Origin: Dromiciops gliroides
Taxonomy: Eukaryota; Chordata; Mammalia; Microbiotheria; Microbiotheriidae
DNA: 64,000 nucleotides
Direction of reading: 5' to 3'
Assembly (NCBI RefSeq): GCF_019393635.1
Contig: NC_057862.1
Coordinates: 417,057,669 to 417,121,668 of the forward strand
Shown here piece by piece: positions 22,090 to 33,354 of this stretch. Under the pieces are notes generated by a model that saw only the letters and a program-made list of their open reading frames with translations, made no database searches and was not told the origin of the DNA. Position numbers and translations under genes: made by a program. The first letter of the stretch is position 1; every line of letters starts with the position of its first letter.

Positions 22090-22880
22090 AATGCTGGTCA
22101 AGGTGGTGGTTCTGGTGGACTTGTTCTGCACATGATTAAGCATGAATGGGCTATGCTCTTAAGGATGATGATCCACATGCATCCAAGTTTCTAGGACCGT
22201 TGATTTTTCAGCTGAAAGGAATCAGAGAGATCTTGGTTTTGTTTTAAAGAGGATGAGGCTTTCAGAGCAAGCAGGGGTCCTCCCAATCAACAGAGAAAGC
22301 AAACATTTATATGTATATATAAATATATATATATGTATATAGATAGATAGATAGATAGCTTAGTTATTTCTAAACTATTTCCCCATTGAAGAGTTTACTT
22401 GGAATTCAAATTTCCAAGTTAACTCTATGTTATGTAGCTAATTTCTCTAAGGGCCTTTTACTGTCCACCTCGTTCAGGGCACCATAACTAGGACAGGGGC
22501 TTACAAGTCTTTATATTCTAAGGCGTTTGGGGGGTTGGTGATAGGCCATATAAGTTTACATATAACTATTATTCCAGGAAAAAATAGAGTGAATTAAACC
22601 CAAAGTAAAGGCTGTGGGCAAAGTGCCTGAAAGATTCCCCAGTGAGAGAGTACTTCTCCATGTAATTTCCTCTCTCCTCTTAATCCAGCTACCCAACCCC
22701 AAAACCCTTTATGGATTGTTTTCTAATCTATTTACACTATAGCTTTGGCTACACCCGCACATACACACATTTACTTGTATGCACACCACACACGCACACA
22801 TGCACGCACCATGAATACATACGTATAAATCTTTGAGGACTCAGTCTATGCACAGTGCGCGCATGCACTAGTCTCCTTTG
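22090..22880. other. Low-copy sequence with TA/TAGA and CA-rich runs
   Basis: TATATAAATATATATATATG and (TAGA)n lie at 22305-22360, and CA-rich sequence at 22745-22815. No gene seen. Confidence 0.5.
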
Positions 22881-23215
22881 CTGTTCTTCTCACAAGACAC
22901 GCCCCCCTTCAGACTCTGGGCCTTTTCCCTGGCCGTCTCCTAGGTCGGACTTCTCTCCCTCCTCATCTCTGCCTCGGGCTTCCTTCAAGTCTCAGCTAAA
23001 GTCTCACCTCCCACAGGAAGCCTTCCCCGGCCCTGCTTCATCTTAGTGCCTTCCTCTGTTGATTATTTTCCATTTAACCCGTATAGATAGTTTGCTCGTA
23101 CATATGCTGTCTCCCCAGTCAGACCGTGAGCTACGAAAGGGCAGACACTGCCTTTTGCCTTTCTGTGGATCCCCGTTAGCCGGGCACACACAAAGTGCTT
23201 AATCGATGCTAACTG
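22880..23215 (+). mobile_element. L2 3' end, plus strand
   Basis: The sequence ends TAGTGCCTTCCTCTGTTGAT, CCGTGAGCTACGAAAGGGC, AAGTGCTTAATCGATGC, a near-canonical L2 3' end just upstream of the CpG island. Confidence 0.75.
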
Positions 23216-23518
23216 CTCCCCGCCCATGAGTAAAGCCAGACCATAGCCCGGGACGCACTCTCCCTATCCTTGTACATGCATGCATAAATGCGTACATGGA
23301 CACATGCGTGGGCCTTGAGATCGATTTTGTAAGTTTTCCACCGGAGGAGCAGACAGTAGAGAACTGGAGTCACGCTGCGCTGCTCTACGCTGCAAAGAAA
23401 CTCGTTCCCGCGGGCGCTCTCAGCTCCCGGGGACGATGCAGTGGTACTTTGGCGGTCCTAGGTTACAGGCTCCTCCGCTAGTGCTTGGGCCGCGAGGAGC
23501 GTGAACAGAGCTAGGTTG

Positions 23519-23566
23519 TGTTGAGCTGGGCTGGGCTGAGCCTGAGCTGAGCTGGGCTAGGCGAGG
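23519..23566. repeat. GCTGG/GCTGA pentamer-rich minisatellite
   Basis: Repeated GAGCTGGGCTGGGCTGAGCC-type units lie just upstream of the GC boxes. Confidence 0.7.
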
Positions 23567-23658
23567 CGGGGCGGGGCTAGGAGGGGCGGGGCGGGGCGAC
23601 AGAGACCCTGCGAGGGCAACAGCAATGGGGAGGAGATTCTCGCGCTGCCTGTGCGGGC

Positions 23659-23732
23659 GGCGCCGTGGCTTAGTTGGTTAAAGCGCCTGTCTAGTAAACA
23701 GGAGATCCTGGGTTCGAATCCCAGCGGTGCCT
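23659..23732 (+). tRNA. tRNA-Thr-AGT: tRNA-Thr, anticodon AGT
   Basis: A 74-nt gene folds fully. The acceptor stem GGCGCCG pairs with CGGTGCC (one G-T), the D arm is GGCTTAGTTGGTTAAAGC, the anticodon stem CCTGT/ACAGG encloses loop CTAGTAA with anticodon AGT at 23693-23695, the variable loop is AGATC, and the T stem CTGGG/CCCAG encloses TTCGAAT. Box A and box B are intact, the discriminator is T and CCA is not encoded, as usual for a eukaryotic nuclear gene. The first anticodon base is normally deaminated to inosine, so it reads ACU, ACC and ACA threonine codons. The sequence matches the conserved vertebrate isodecoder with no visible defect, so it is probably active. The CpG island around it agrees with that. 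Confidence 0.97.
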
Positions 23733-23984
23733 ACGGACCTCAGAGTCTCTTTTTCCCCCCTCTCCTTGCGCCCACACACAAAATCTTCATTTTATGCCAC
23801 CCGGAGACAGGGAGCCCCGCAGGAGCGGGCAGGTAGGGTTAGGGTTGAGGTTGGGGTTGCATTTTCAGGGCCGCCTTTCGGACCGCTCCCTTTTATTAGG
23901 CAGCCGCATCCCGAGCCCGAGAGGGGCACCGAACCTTGAGCCCACGGGGATCCTCGCGCCCCTAGTCCGGATCCCTGAGCCAAG
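23733..23984 (+). other. Possible noncoding first exon ending at a strong donor
   Basis: GC-rich sequence ends at CCAAG|GTAAGG (23984/23985). The transcription start is unknown and the short frames here are not convincing proteins. A weaker donor-like CAG|GTAGGG lies at 23831. Confidence 0.3.
23750..23754 (+). terminator. Pol III terminator of the tRNA-Thr gene
   Basis: A run of five T lies 17 bp after the discriminator base. Confidence 0.85.
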
Positions 23985-24147
23985 GTAAGGGCGGAGCGGC
24001 GGGGGTTGGGGTGTGGAGGGTTAACTGCGCCCCCCTGGGGCGGGGGAGGAGGGAGGAGTGGGGGACACTGAGGGGAGGGAGGAGACGGTTTACAAAGTGC
24101 AGCTTCCAGGGAGGGAGGGAAGACTCTGTAGGGGCTCCGAAGTGTTT

Positions 24148-24500
24148 GGGGCTCCTAGGTGGGGGTGGGGGACAGAGAATGTTTGGCGATGGAAGGAATG
24201 AAATGAGAGAGAAGGCTCAGAGGTCCTGGGGTATTTGAGGATGGGAAGAACTGAAGTGGAGAAATGGGGGCCCTGAGGCTCAAATGGTTATTTGGGGACT
24301 ATGAGGAAGGAATTTGGGGATAAAGAGTCAGAGAGCGTTTGAGGATGGGAAGGACTGAGATGGAGAAGAATTGGGGTTCTTAAGGCTCAGGAGATTTGGG
24401 GGCTCTGAAGGAGGAATTTGGGGATAAGGGGTCAGAGACTGAGATTGGAAGGGATGTAATGGAAACAATTTGGAATTTAGGGGTTCTGAGTAAGTAAGGC
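24148..24500. repeat. Degenerate tandem repeat, about 104-bp unit
   Basis: Units 24234-24337 and 24338-24440 both start TTTGAGGATGGGAAG, share GGCTCA and AGGAATTTGGGGATAA in the same order, and end GTCAGAGA. Partial units lie on each side (from about 24148 and to about 24500). Confidence 0.8.
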
Positions 24501-24684
24501 AAGGAAAGGGAAAGAGTTTGGAGGCAAGGGGTGATAAATCATTTAGGAGTGATTTAGATGACCCTAATGTCAGAGATTGTTTGGGGCTGGGAAGGAGCTG
24601 GGGGCTAATGCCCAGTGCAGGAGGCCACAAGGAAGAGGTGAGGGAGAGTGGGCCTGAATGACAGATGGGAAGCTGGAAAGGGGC

Positions 24685-24815
24685 CTTAGAAGTCATCCAT
24701 TTTACATCTGAAGAAACTGAGGTCCAGAGATCTTTGACTTACACAAGGTCGAATTGGTGGCAGAGGTGGAATTGGAATTCAGATTCCCTAACTCCAAATT
24801 CATCACCCTTTCTAC
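24685..24815 (-). repeat. MIR/Mon-type CORE-SINE
   Basis: GAAGTCATCCATTTTACATC, GAAGAAACTGAGGTCCAGAG and GGAATTGGAATTCAGATTCC in order. Confidence 0.55.
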
Positions 24816-25069
24816 TACACAATCACTTTGTGATTTGTGGGATTGGGGTGAGATTGATTAGTGGGAAATGTGTACTAAGGATAGATCCTCCAACATGCTC
24901 CTTTCTCCCTTACAAATGTTACTGTGTGGGCTGGGGGGTGGGACACCAGGTATAACTTCCGTACCTCTGAAAGGGTTTGTCAGTGAAGGAAGGAGAGGTC
25001 TATTTTCCTTGGTACATACTAGTGGATGTATGTATGGATAGTACTTTAACAGGGGAAACTGTTCTTTTC

Positions 25070-25450
25070 CTCTCTTGTCCAGTGCCACCCCTACATGGGA
25101 TCCACAATGCTCTTTGGGCTGGCCAAATGCAGCATAGGCACTTGAAAAGTATGGTTGTGTCCAGTTGTGCTTCATCTGCTAAATGGGGGAGGCACTCAGA
25201 CCACCCAGCCCAAGAGACTGAGCCCCAGTTGTCCCTGTCCAAATACTCTCCCATATAGCATATAGACTATTTGTGTCCAGCCTGTGATAGAGCCTTCTGG
25301 GCTTGTCTTGGTCTGATTAGCCACATCAGACACACTGTACCTGGACTCCAACACAGTGATATCATTTTGGCCCTCTTCAAGAACAAAAGACAACCACCAC
25401 TTACTTACTCTCTCACTTTGCCAGCTACCAACATCCTTTACTCAGAAGTC
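25070..25450 (+). mobile_element. Possible non-LTR retroelement 3' coding remnant
   Basis: One frame reads CPACDRAFWACLGLISHIRH, a C2H2-like knuckle (C-x2-C-x12-H) of the IGL-SH-R type that I associate with the C-terminal end of some vertebrate non-LTR element proteins. The second His spacing is short by one and upstream frames have stops. A cellular zinc-finger fragment is less likely. The family is not assigned. Confidence 0.35.
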
Positions 25451-26179
25451 ATAAATTGAAGTGTGGCTGGTAATGACCTCAATTAGTAACTGCGTATGTG
25501 TTAGGTGCTGAGTTCACGATTGAGATATATGGGCCTCAGGTTGCTAGTAGCTTCTCACCCATATATCTCTTGGAAGCACCCACAATAAAACTGGTTTTAG
25601 AGAGCATTGAAATCCCCATGGACTATTCTAGGGCTGGGTTTTTTTTTTTCAGTTTTCTTTTGAAATAACACCTTTCTCATAGTATAGATCCCCCAAATCA
25701 CTGTCATGGAAAAGAGTAGAAACTCATTGAGTATAGCTTGTCTCCCCACCCCCACCTTAATTTTAGAGACTGTTTACGGATCTATTTCCTAACTAAAAAT
25801 ATCATGGCTGACAATTGAGAAGCACTGGAGCCTTGGGCAGTTGACTGAAGTGAAGGCTTTTGTTACATGAACAGCTATTGTAGACCATTTTGTGTTCCTA
25901 GCTCTTTGTTCATTTGCTATTTTAATGCCATTCAGAGGCTTAATACATAATATTATTTGGCTATTAACTACCAATTGATAGTTTATTTTGGTGTTTTCAT
26001 TTAATTTTAGAGGAAATTGCTGCTGCTATTTGGTGCCTTTAGTTTCCAGTGAGTACAAGATTAATCAGATTGTTAAAAGTGGTTTATTAGTTAAGAAACA
26101 ATACATGATCTCTCTTAATTTAAGAGGCTGTTTATGCAGGTTATACTGGGGAAGAATTGTGTCTGAAGTCACAGGACCA
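25451..26179. other. Low-copy sequence, no gene seen
   Basis: AT-rich and without recognised repeats. It may be intron or intergenic. Confidence 0.35.
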
Positions 26180-26350
26180 TAAATTTGGAATTGAAAGAGA
26201 CCTTAAAGGTCATCTTACTCTCATTTTATCAATGGGCTAGAGGAACTAAGAGTCTGGCCTAAGGTCACAGAAGTCTTAAATGGAAGAATCAGGATTTGAA
26301 CTCTTAGACACCAAATTGAGCATCCTTCCCACTGTACTATGCCAACTGGA
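26180..26350 (-). repeat. MIR/Mon-type CORE-SINE
   Basis: CCATAAATTTGGAATTGAAAG, AAAGGTCATCTTACTCTC and AGGTCACAGAAGTC in order. Confidence 0.55.
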
Positions 26351-26399
26351 ATTCAAAAGATACCTATGACAATTATATAGCCATCTGCTGCTCTCAGGA

Positions 26400-26570
26400 A
26401 GGTCGATGTAATAGAAAGAGCACTGGATTTAGATTTAGAAGACCTGGGTACAAATCCTAGCTCTGCCCTTTATTTATAACCAGAAGTCCTGCCTTTTCTA
26501 CTTCCCACCTATGTGACCTTGTACAAGTAATTTCATTGCTCTGAGCTTCAGTTTTTTCATCTATAAGATA
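26400..26570 (+). repeat. MIR-type CORE-SINE
   Basis: GAAAGAGCACTGGATTTAGA, GAAGACCTGGGTACAAATCC and a GAGCTTCAGTTTTTTCATCT tail. Confidence 0.6.
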
Positions 26571-26800
26571 TTGTTCAGTTGTTTCAATTATTGGAGTTTT
26601 CTTGGTAAAGATACTGGAGAGTTTGCCACTTCCTCTCCAGACCATTTTACAGATGAGGAAACAGAGGCAAACAGAGTGAGGTGACTTGCCCAGGATCACA
26701 AAGCTAGTGAGTCTCTGAGACGGGATTTGAATTTATGAAGATGAGTCTTCCTGATTTCAGCCCAGTGCTCTGTGCACTATGGTGCCACCTAGCGACCGAC
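26570..26800 (-). repeat. MAR1-like long CORE-SINE
   Basis: Antisense of the long-tailed form: TTGTTCAGTTGTTTCAATTA, TTTCTTGGTAAAGATACTGG, CCATTTTACAGATGAGGAAA, then the CORE and tRNA-like head ending GGTGCCACCTAG. Confidence 0.75.
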
Positions 26801-27346
26801 AAGCACCTAGTATTCGGAAGGCGCTATGCTAGGCATTGGGAAATTCAAAGTTCTTTCCTTCAAGGTGTAGATTCTACATTATCAGGAGAACCAACTATCT
26901 TTAAAAACAGCTCATTGGACTTTTGGACAACTCTAATTGTGGTGGGGAAGGTGCTTTGCCAGCCTTAAAGGGATTTATGAGTGTTAAGTTCTTATTTCCA
27001 TCCAGTAGCTCTGGAAGAAAAAGTCAGTGTCACAGAGGAGTGGTGGGTGATCGACTTCTGTGAAGAGCCTACCAATGCTGACAAAAATATTAAATACAAG
27101 TGACATTAAAAAAAAAAGATACCTATGATGGAGCATGTGGAAACCACTCTCCTATTCCATGTGGGCACTTACTACATCAGAAAATATTTTACCGGCCTTT
27201 TTTGGAGATACTTGGAATTTCAGATGTGTACTCTAAAGTTGTAACCAAAGTTTGATAGCTTAAAATTTACCCATTGATCCATCAAGAACCTTTTATTGTG
27301 CGGGCAGGGATTTCTTTGTCCATTTGAAAGATAATTACAGGATCTT

Positions 27347-27497
27347 TTTTTTTTTTTTTTTTAGTGAGGCAACTGGGGTTAAGTGACTTGCCCAGGGTCA
27401 CACAGCTAGTAAGTGTTAAGTGTCTGAGGCTGAATTTGAACTCAGGTCCTCCTGACTCCAGGCTGGTGCTCTATCCCTTCGCCACCTAGCTGCCCCC
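27347..27497 (-). mobile_element. SINE1/WALLSI-like SINE with TSD
   Basis: Flanked by GATAATTACAGGATCTT (17 bp) at 27330-27346 and 27498-27514, identical. Confidence 0.94.
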
Positions 27498-27514
27498 GAT
27501 AATTACAGGATCTT

Positions 27515-27710
27515 AACGCTAAAGCTAGAAGAGGCCATGGAAGACATCTACTCCAAACTCCACATACATGAGGAAACTAAAGCCCAAGGAAGTTATTGTG
27601 TCCTGAGGACACAAAAGACCCAAGTTGTTGCAGGCAAGATTTGAACTAGGCTCCTTTATCTCTAGAGTCAGTAGTCTTTTAACTGTCCCACAGTCTCTTT
27701 TCCTAGTTTT
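27515..27710 (-). repeat. Old MIR/Mon-type SINE
   Basis: ACATGAGGAAACTAAAGCCC and CAAGATTTGAACTAGGCTCC in reverse orientation. Confidence 0.5.
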
Positions 27711-28029
27711 TGTTATTAATTAGATATTACTGTATTATTTATAATTACTGTGTTTTATTATTAATCAATGTTTTAATGAACTTATTATTAATTGGGGCCT
27801 CTTGGGGATATACTCTCTGATAGGCCAACACAGCTACTGCTAACTGGTCCTTTGGTCCCTGTGACTGAGGGTTGTGTTGGAGACAATTTGTAACTGTTAG
27901 GAAGAGTTGTGTACTCTATGATCTAAAAGAGGACCTCTCCACCTCCTATTCTGCAAGGGTCCCATGAGCACTTTTCTAATACATGCATGCAGTCCCTTCC
28001 AGGTATAGAAGCTTCTTCTTGGCAATTCC

Positions 28030-28330
28030 TACCTTTTCTGCTTTCAATCACTTAAGCCTACTATATGTCTGGCACTGGGGATACACCGGGCATAAAAATG
28101 AACCAGTCGCTGCCCTCAAGGGAGACAGTGCATACATATGTAACTATATGCAAAATAAATTTGAGGTAATTTGCTGGGAGGAAGTCATTAGCTATTGGGG
28201 AGAACAGGAAAGGTTTCCCTTTGAAGGGGGTGCTTGAGTTGAATTTTGAAGGAAACCAAGGTTTAAGGGGTGAAAGTGAGGAGTGAGTGGGGGGGGGAAG
28301 GGGAAATATGACCAGCAGATACAAAGGCAC
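28030..28330 (-). mobile_element. L2 3' end, antisense
   Basis: ACTTAAGCCTACTATATGTC, GGCACTGGGGATACACCGGG and AACAGGAAAGGTTTCCC follow L2 antisense order. Confidence 0.6.
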
Positions 28331-28724
28331 AGAGCCAAGAGATGGAGGCCTCCCTTGCTCTTGATGGCCTCCAGGCCCCAGACATGTAAGATGCTGATAA
28401 GTTCTCCGGCAGTCACAATGATCTTTTGACCTCTCTCTCTCATAGGGATGCCATGTGGTGGTCCACTGTGGCTCTGGCTATACCAAACAATCCAGTGTGG
28501 TCTGGATTTTTAAAAGAGCCCAGTGCAGCCTTCACAGTGTGAAGTTCTGTGAAGTTCACACCTTCAGTTCTGAGAACTTCCTCTCAACCCTCTAAATTCA
28601 TTTCCAGGAATGTTAGGGTCAGAGAGAAACCAGAGAAATTCAAAGAAAAGAGCTGCTGACTTAGCACAGGGGCTAATTAAGGTGTAATTTTTTCCCCCTG
28701 CCTGTAGCAAATATTTGTTTTACC

Positions 28725-29330
28725 TACAGTCAGTCAATAAACATTTATTAGGCACCAACTATGTGCCAGGCATCTACTGTGTGGGACAGCTAGGTGGCCA
28801 CAGTACTAGGCCTGGAGACAAGAAGACTTATCTTCATGAACTCAAATCTAGTCCCAGACACTTTACTAGATTTTTGACCCTGGGCAAGTCACTTAACCCT
28901 GTTTGCCTCAGTTTCCTCATCTGTAAAATTAGTTGGAGAAAGAAATGGCCAAATACTCCAGTATCTGTACTAAGAAAAGTCCAAAAAGGGCTATGAAGAG
29001 GTGGACATGACTGAGAAATGACTGAACCACAGATGTACTAAACTGTGCTAAACTCCGAGAATGCAAATCTGAACAAGAAAGATAGTCTTTGCCCTCAAGG
29101 ATCTTATAATTTAAGTGTGTGTGGGGGGGGGGGACGGCGGGAATACAACATAGAAAGGGAGCCTAAAAAGGGAAGGGAGTGAGGAGAGATGGGAGGCATG
29201 ATGGAACAGGCCAAAGAAGTGTGGCCAGGTGGGCAATAAAAAGGTGACTGGCCTGGGCTCTCTGATTAAATGGAGGCTTGGGGAAGGGTTCCAATCAGAG
29301 GAGCAGAGGGCACTGATGAACTGTGAGCAC
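28725..29330 (-). mobile_element. L2 3' end, antisense, split by a MAR1-like SINE
   Basis: L2 text stops at GTGCCAGGCATCTACTGTG near 28780 and resumes at ACTAAACTGTGCTAAACTCC near 29037, with the SINE between them. Confidence 0.65.
28784..29030 (+). repeat. MAR1-like long CORE-SINE
   Basis: tRNA-like head GGACAGCTAGGTGGCCACAG, CORE TGACCCTGGGCAAGTCACTT, then the longer tail CTCAGTTTCCTCATCTGTAA and CATGACTGAGAAATGACTGA. Confidence 0.85.
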
Positions 29331-31385
29331 CAAGGATGATGTGACCCTGAAGGATGATGTTCCTGATAATGATAATGTTTCTGGAATCATTGTGCTGCCA
29401 GGTGGGAAAGGAAACACACCAAAAGGGAAACCACTGGTCAGTTTTAGTCAGTTCATCTCCTCATTTCTCTTCTTTGAGCCTGAGCAAGTAGGACTTCACC
29501 AGGTGCCCTCCTGAATCCCACCTGTTGAGTGGTGAAGTGGAGGCTCACCCTGAACCCTCCTCCTTGGATGGGAAAAGCGTGCCTGGCATGTTTCTCTGAA
29601 CGTCCTCTTCCAAGGCTTCAGCAGGGCCTACCACCATTGCCTCAGCAGACAATATTCATCCTCTTGAGGAAGAGTATGGAAGGGAGGGAGAAGCAAGATG
29701 TCTGCTTCTTTGAGGGTTTACAGCAAGCAGCACAATGTCCCAGCTGTGTACCATGACACTTGTGTGTATTCTCCCTTTTGGGAAGCTGATATGGCTTAAA
29801 CAAGCTTTCATTCCAGCTCTGTGCTTTAGCAGAGTGTGTTGTTCATTTAAAAATATATTATCTACAGCAATAATCCCAACAAATGGAAACAAAATAAAGA
29901 CTAAAATGCAAAATGGAATGTGCAAGGATACAATCCGAGCTTTAATATGATGTTAACTATAACTTATTTACTCTGTGTCCCCTTCTGATCTCTTTTCTTT
30001 CTATGTATTTGCTCAATTATATTTAAGCACAGCCCTTTGTGTTTTTATTAGAGCTTATTAATGAAGAGTTTCCGGTCCTTTATCCCTCCTGATCTCTACA
30101 GGAATGGCACAGGAAACTGGTCAGGCTGGTTCAGGGTGGGTCAACAAGGACATGTTGGCAGATGAGCAGTATGAGAAGGGGTGGGCTCTTTTAAGACTGT
30201 GGGTTAGAGTACAAACAGTTACCAGTGTGGGCCAGGCTTAGCTGGATTAAGTAAATGTGAGTATTTACTGGGTGAATTTTATCAGAAAGCAGAAGATATA
30301 GCACCATTTTTGCCCATCCACTGAACTGGGTACATCTGTTATGTTAGTGAGGAAACAAACCATGATTTACAAGCTGCTTATTTCAAAGATAGTGCTTCTC
30401 AAAAACAACAGCTCATTGATGAAATGGGCCAGTTGCCTGGATTGCTTTGCATGTGGACTTGCTCAAGTAACACCAAATTAAGCAGTAACATAATTGACTT
30501 TCCTCATCCCCTGACTTGGATATTGAAATAAATACCATGGAAGAAAAAAATTATCTAAACAAATATCATAAAATAACCAATGAGTATTTTTTCTTTTTTT
30601 TGATTTGGTAAAATTAACCAACCAGTTCAGAGGTTGTTTTTGTAATCTCCCCTCTCCTTTCCTTTTCCCAAATACAACACAGCTCTCCTTTGTAATGAAG
30701 GTGTGATACAGTAAATGGAAATTACCTTCTGGGAGAGAGGAGGGGAAATGTCTGTTATGTGACCCATAACCTTTTGTGCACAGCCCAGTGTTAAGAGGAT
30801 GGTGTAACTACTGTGGGCAGAACCTATTGATGGCTAGTGTCTGCCTCTTGCACTGTATAAAGTCTTCATTCTCTTTGTGTGAAAGCTAATTCGTGGGCTC
30901 CAATTATTCTCTGTTGGAAGCTGCAGTCCCTCCTTTTGAGATTATTAGGGACCATTCAGTACGGTGAAGATGGTATTTTCTAGACAGTCTTTTGGAGGTC
31001 CTGGGGGAATTGATATTACTATTCTCCCTGAACCTCATTTGCTTAAGTAAAGAATGGGCCTTGTTAAGTTCAATTCAGAAGTTAGAATTCAGAATGAGTA
31101 AAAACCATTGCAGATGTATAGATAGTGCTTGTTGTGACAGGCTTTTTGAAAAGGTAGCATTTGGTTTTTGTTTTCAAAAAAGGGATTCAGTTCTACTCCA
31201 TATTTATATTGAAATTCAGCTTTTCCCCAGTAGCTGAGATAATGAGAGTTTCTCTGAAAAAGTATGTAACATTATTTGTGTTAATTGGTTCCAAATAATT
31301 ATACAAATTACACTGTGGAATAAATCACAGATGAATGTTTGCTAGGGAAATTAGACATATGAAAATTAATAAAACTTGATCTATT
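29331..31385. other. Longest repeat-poor block, possible conserved noncoding DNA
   Basis: About 2 kb with no recognised SINE or LINE. It is rich in homeodomain-like cores (GAGCTTATTAATGAAG near 30050, CTAATTCG near 30886). Frames here are short and carry no domain. It could be an enhancer region; this is inference. Confidence 0.35.
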
Positions 31386-31389
31386 GGGA

Positions 31390-31570
31390 AGAGAGCTGGA
31401 ATGGAGTTAGAGGCTTTGGGTTAGAATCCCAGCTCTGTTACTACCTGGATGATTATAGGCAAGTAACTTTACACCTCTGGGACTCGGTTCCCTCAAGTGT
31501 AAAGTGAAGGGGTTGAAATAGATGACTGACTTCCTTAGGTCCTTTTCAATTCCAAATCTTTGATCCTATG
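31390..31570 (+). repeat. MIR-type CORE-SINE
   Basis: GGCTTTGGGTTAGAATCCCA, GCAAGTAACTTTACACCTCT and a TTGATCCTATGA end. Confidence 0.6.
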
Positions 31571-31780
31571 AAGCATTCTGTTATAATGATTCATTTTTTT
31601 TAATTTGGATTTTCTTTTGTATTGGCTCTTTTTCAGTTGTTTCTTTCCTCTTTTACTTTCTTCTCTGAGATGGAAAACAGAAAGGGAGGAAATGATCTGT
31701 GTAATAATGTTCTAATCACTTTTTTCAGTTCTCAACCTTCTTGAGCTCTCTGCCTTTTGACACTACTTGATGCTCTAGGT

Positions 31781-31948
31781 CAGGGCTTCTTAAACTTTTT
31801 CCACTCTCAACCCCTTTTCGCCTGAGAAATTTTTACTCGACCCTGGGTATATAGGTAAATACAATAGGTATACATAACCTTTTACTGTTGCCAAATTTTT
31901 CGCGACCCCCACATTTAGTTACACGACCCCACAGTTTAAGAAACTAAG
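31781..31948. mobile_element. hAT-type MITE with 8-bp TSD
   Basis: Starts CAGGGCTTCTTAAACTTTT and ends CACAGTTTAAGAAACTAAG. The 8-bp flanks CTCTAGGT (31773-31780) and CTCTTGGT (31949-31956) match at 7 of 8 positions. Same family as 5657-6940. Confidence 0.85.
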
Positions 31949-32150
31949 CTCTTGGTTATGACAACTGCCTTCTCCTGCTTCTCCTCCCTTTTTCCCTGAT
32001 CACTTCTTCAGTCTCTTTGGTTGAAGTTTTATTCATGTCATACCCTCTAACAGTGGGTGTTGGCTATGGCTCTGTCCTGGGCTTTCTTCTCCCTCTACAC
32101 TGTTTCACTTGGTGATCTCATTAGCTCCCATGGATTCAATCATCATTTCT

Positions 32151-32309
32151 TTTCTTTCTTTTTTTTTTTTAAAGTGAGGCAATCGGGATTAAGTGACTTG
32201 CCCAGGGTCACACAGCTAGTAAGTGTTAAGTGTCTGAGCCTGGATTTGAACTCAGGCACTCCTGACTCCAGGGCTGGTGCTCCATCCACTGCGCCACCTA
32301 GCTGCCCCC
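32151..32309 (-). mobile_element. SINE1/WALLSI-like SINE
   Basis: Full-length minus copy inside L2. A TSD is not obvious. Confidence 0.88.
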
Positions 32310-32864
32310 CCTGGTGATGTTTTTAATAAATATTTTGGTAACAGATGATTCTCAGATTTAATCATCCAGCCCTAACCTCTGTCTTGACCCTCAGTTTTGA
32401 ATCTCCGGTTAGATGGTTGGAGATATCTTTAACTCTGCAAGTTCAAAACTGAACTCATCATCCTTCCTTTAAACCTCTCTCTCCTCTTCCTAGCTTCCCC
32501 ATTACTGTTGAGGGTTCCACCATCCTACCAGTAACCCAGGCTCACAACTCCTCACTCACTGTCTTCCCCATCCAATCTGTGGCCTATTGAATTTCCTTTC
32601 CTAAACTTCTCTCCCTTTCCTCTGACATTATTATTATCTCGGTAGCCCTCCTCATCACCTCACACTTGAACTGTTGCACTAGCTTTCTATTTGGCCTCCC
32701 TGTTTCAAGGCCCTCCCCCACTCTAGTCCATCCTATACTCAGTTCACTCCCCTATTCAATAAACTCCATTGGCTCCATATTATATCTAGGATCAGATATA
32801 AAATCCTCTGTTTGGCTTTTAAATCCTTTCATAACCTGGCCCCCTCCTACCTTTCTGTTCTTTC

Positions 32865-33015
32865 TTTCTTTCTTTTTTTTGGCAGGTTAATAAGGGTTAA
32901 ATGACTTGCCCAGGGTTACACAGCCAGTAAGTGTCAAGTGTCATAGGTCGGATTTGAACTCAGGTCCTCCTGAATCCAGGGCCAGTGCTTTATCCACTGC
33001 GCCATCTAGCTGCCC
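32865..33015 (-). mobile_element. SINE1/WALLSI-like SINE
   Basis: Full-length minus copy with a TTTC tail inside L2. Confidence 0.88.
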
Positions 33016-33193
33016 TCTTCTTCTACCTTATTCCCCTCCATGTATTCTCTGATCCAGTGAAACTCTGTGTTCCTTACTGTTCCTCTCATAAGACATGCAT
33101 TACGTTTTCTACCTCTCTATCTTTTCACTGATTTTCCCTGAGGCCTGGAATGCTCTCTCCTTGATCCTACCTTCTTCAAGAAGCCTGTCCCAG

Positions 33194-33354
33194 GGGGTGG
33201 GTATTTGGCGCAGTGGATAAAGCACCGGCCCTGGATTCAGGAGTTCCTGAGTTCAAATCCGGCCTCAGACACTTGACACTTACTGGCTATGTGACCCTGG
33301 GCAAGTCACTTAACCCCCATTGCCCTGGAAAAAAAACCAAAAACCGAACAAAAA
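33194..33354 (+). mobile_element. SINE1/WALLSI-like SINE with TSD
   Basis: Flanked by AAGAAGCCTGTCCCAG at 33178-33193 and 33355-33370. Its head is altered to GGGGGTGGGTATTTGGCGC. Confidence 0.93.

Larger units (their letters stand above)
23370..24060. promoter_or_regulatory. CpG island with GC boxes, likely promoter
   Basis: CpG is scarce in the rest of the window but dense here (for example CCCGCGGGCGCTC near 23408). Sp1-type GGGGCGGGG boxes cluster at 23565-23598. The island holds the tRNA-Thr gene and a good splice donor CCAAG|GTAAGG, with the exon end at 23984. Either a pol II promoter with an unseen transcript or open chromatin kept by the tRNA gene would explain it. Boundaries are estimates. 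Confidence 0.75.

Noticed and set aside
23831..23858. TAGGGTTAGGGTTGAGG, an interstitial telomere-like run
   Set aside because: Only about two exact TTAGGG units followed by decay; too short to distinguish from chance.
23727..23988. Several overlapping open frames after the tRNA
   Set aside because: GC-rich CpG-island DNA has few stops by composition. Frames are open on both strands and one overlaps the tRNA gene itself.
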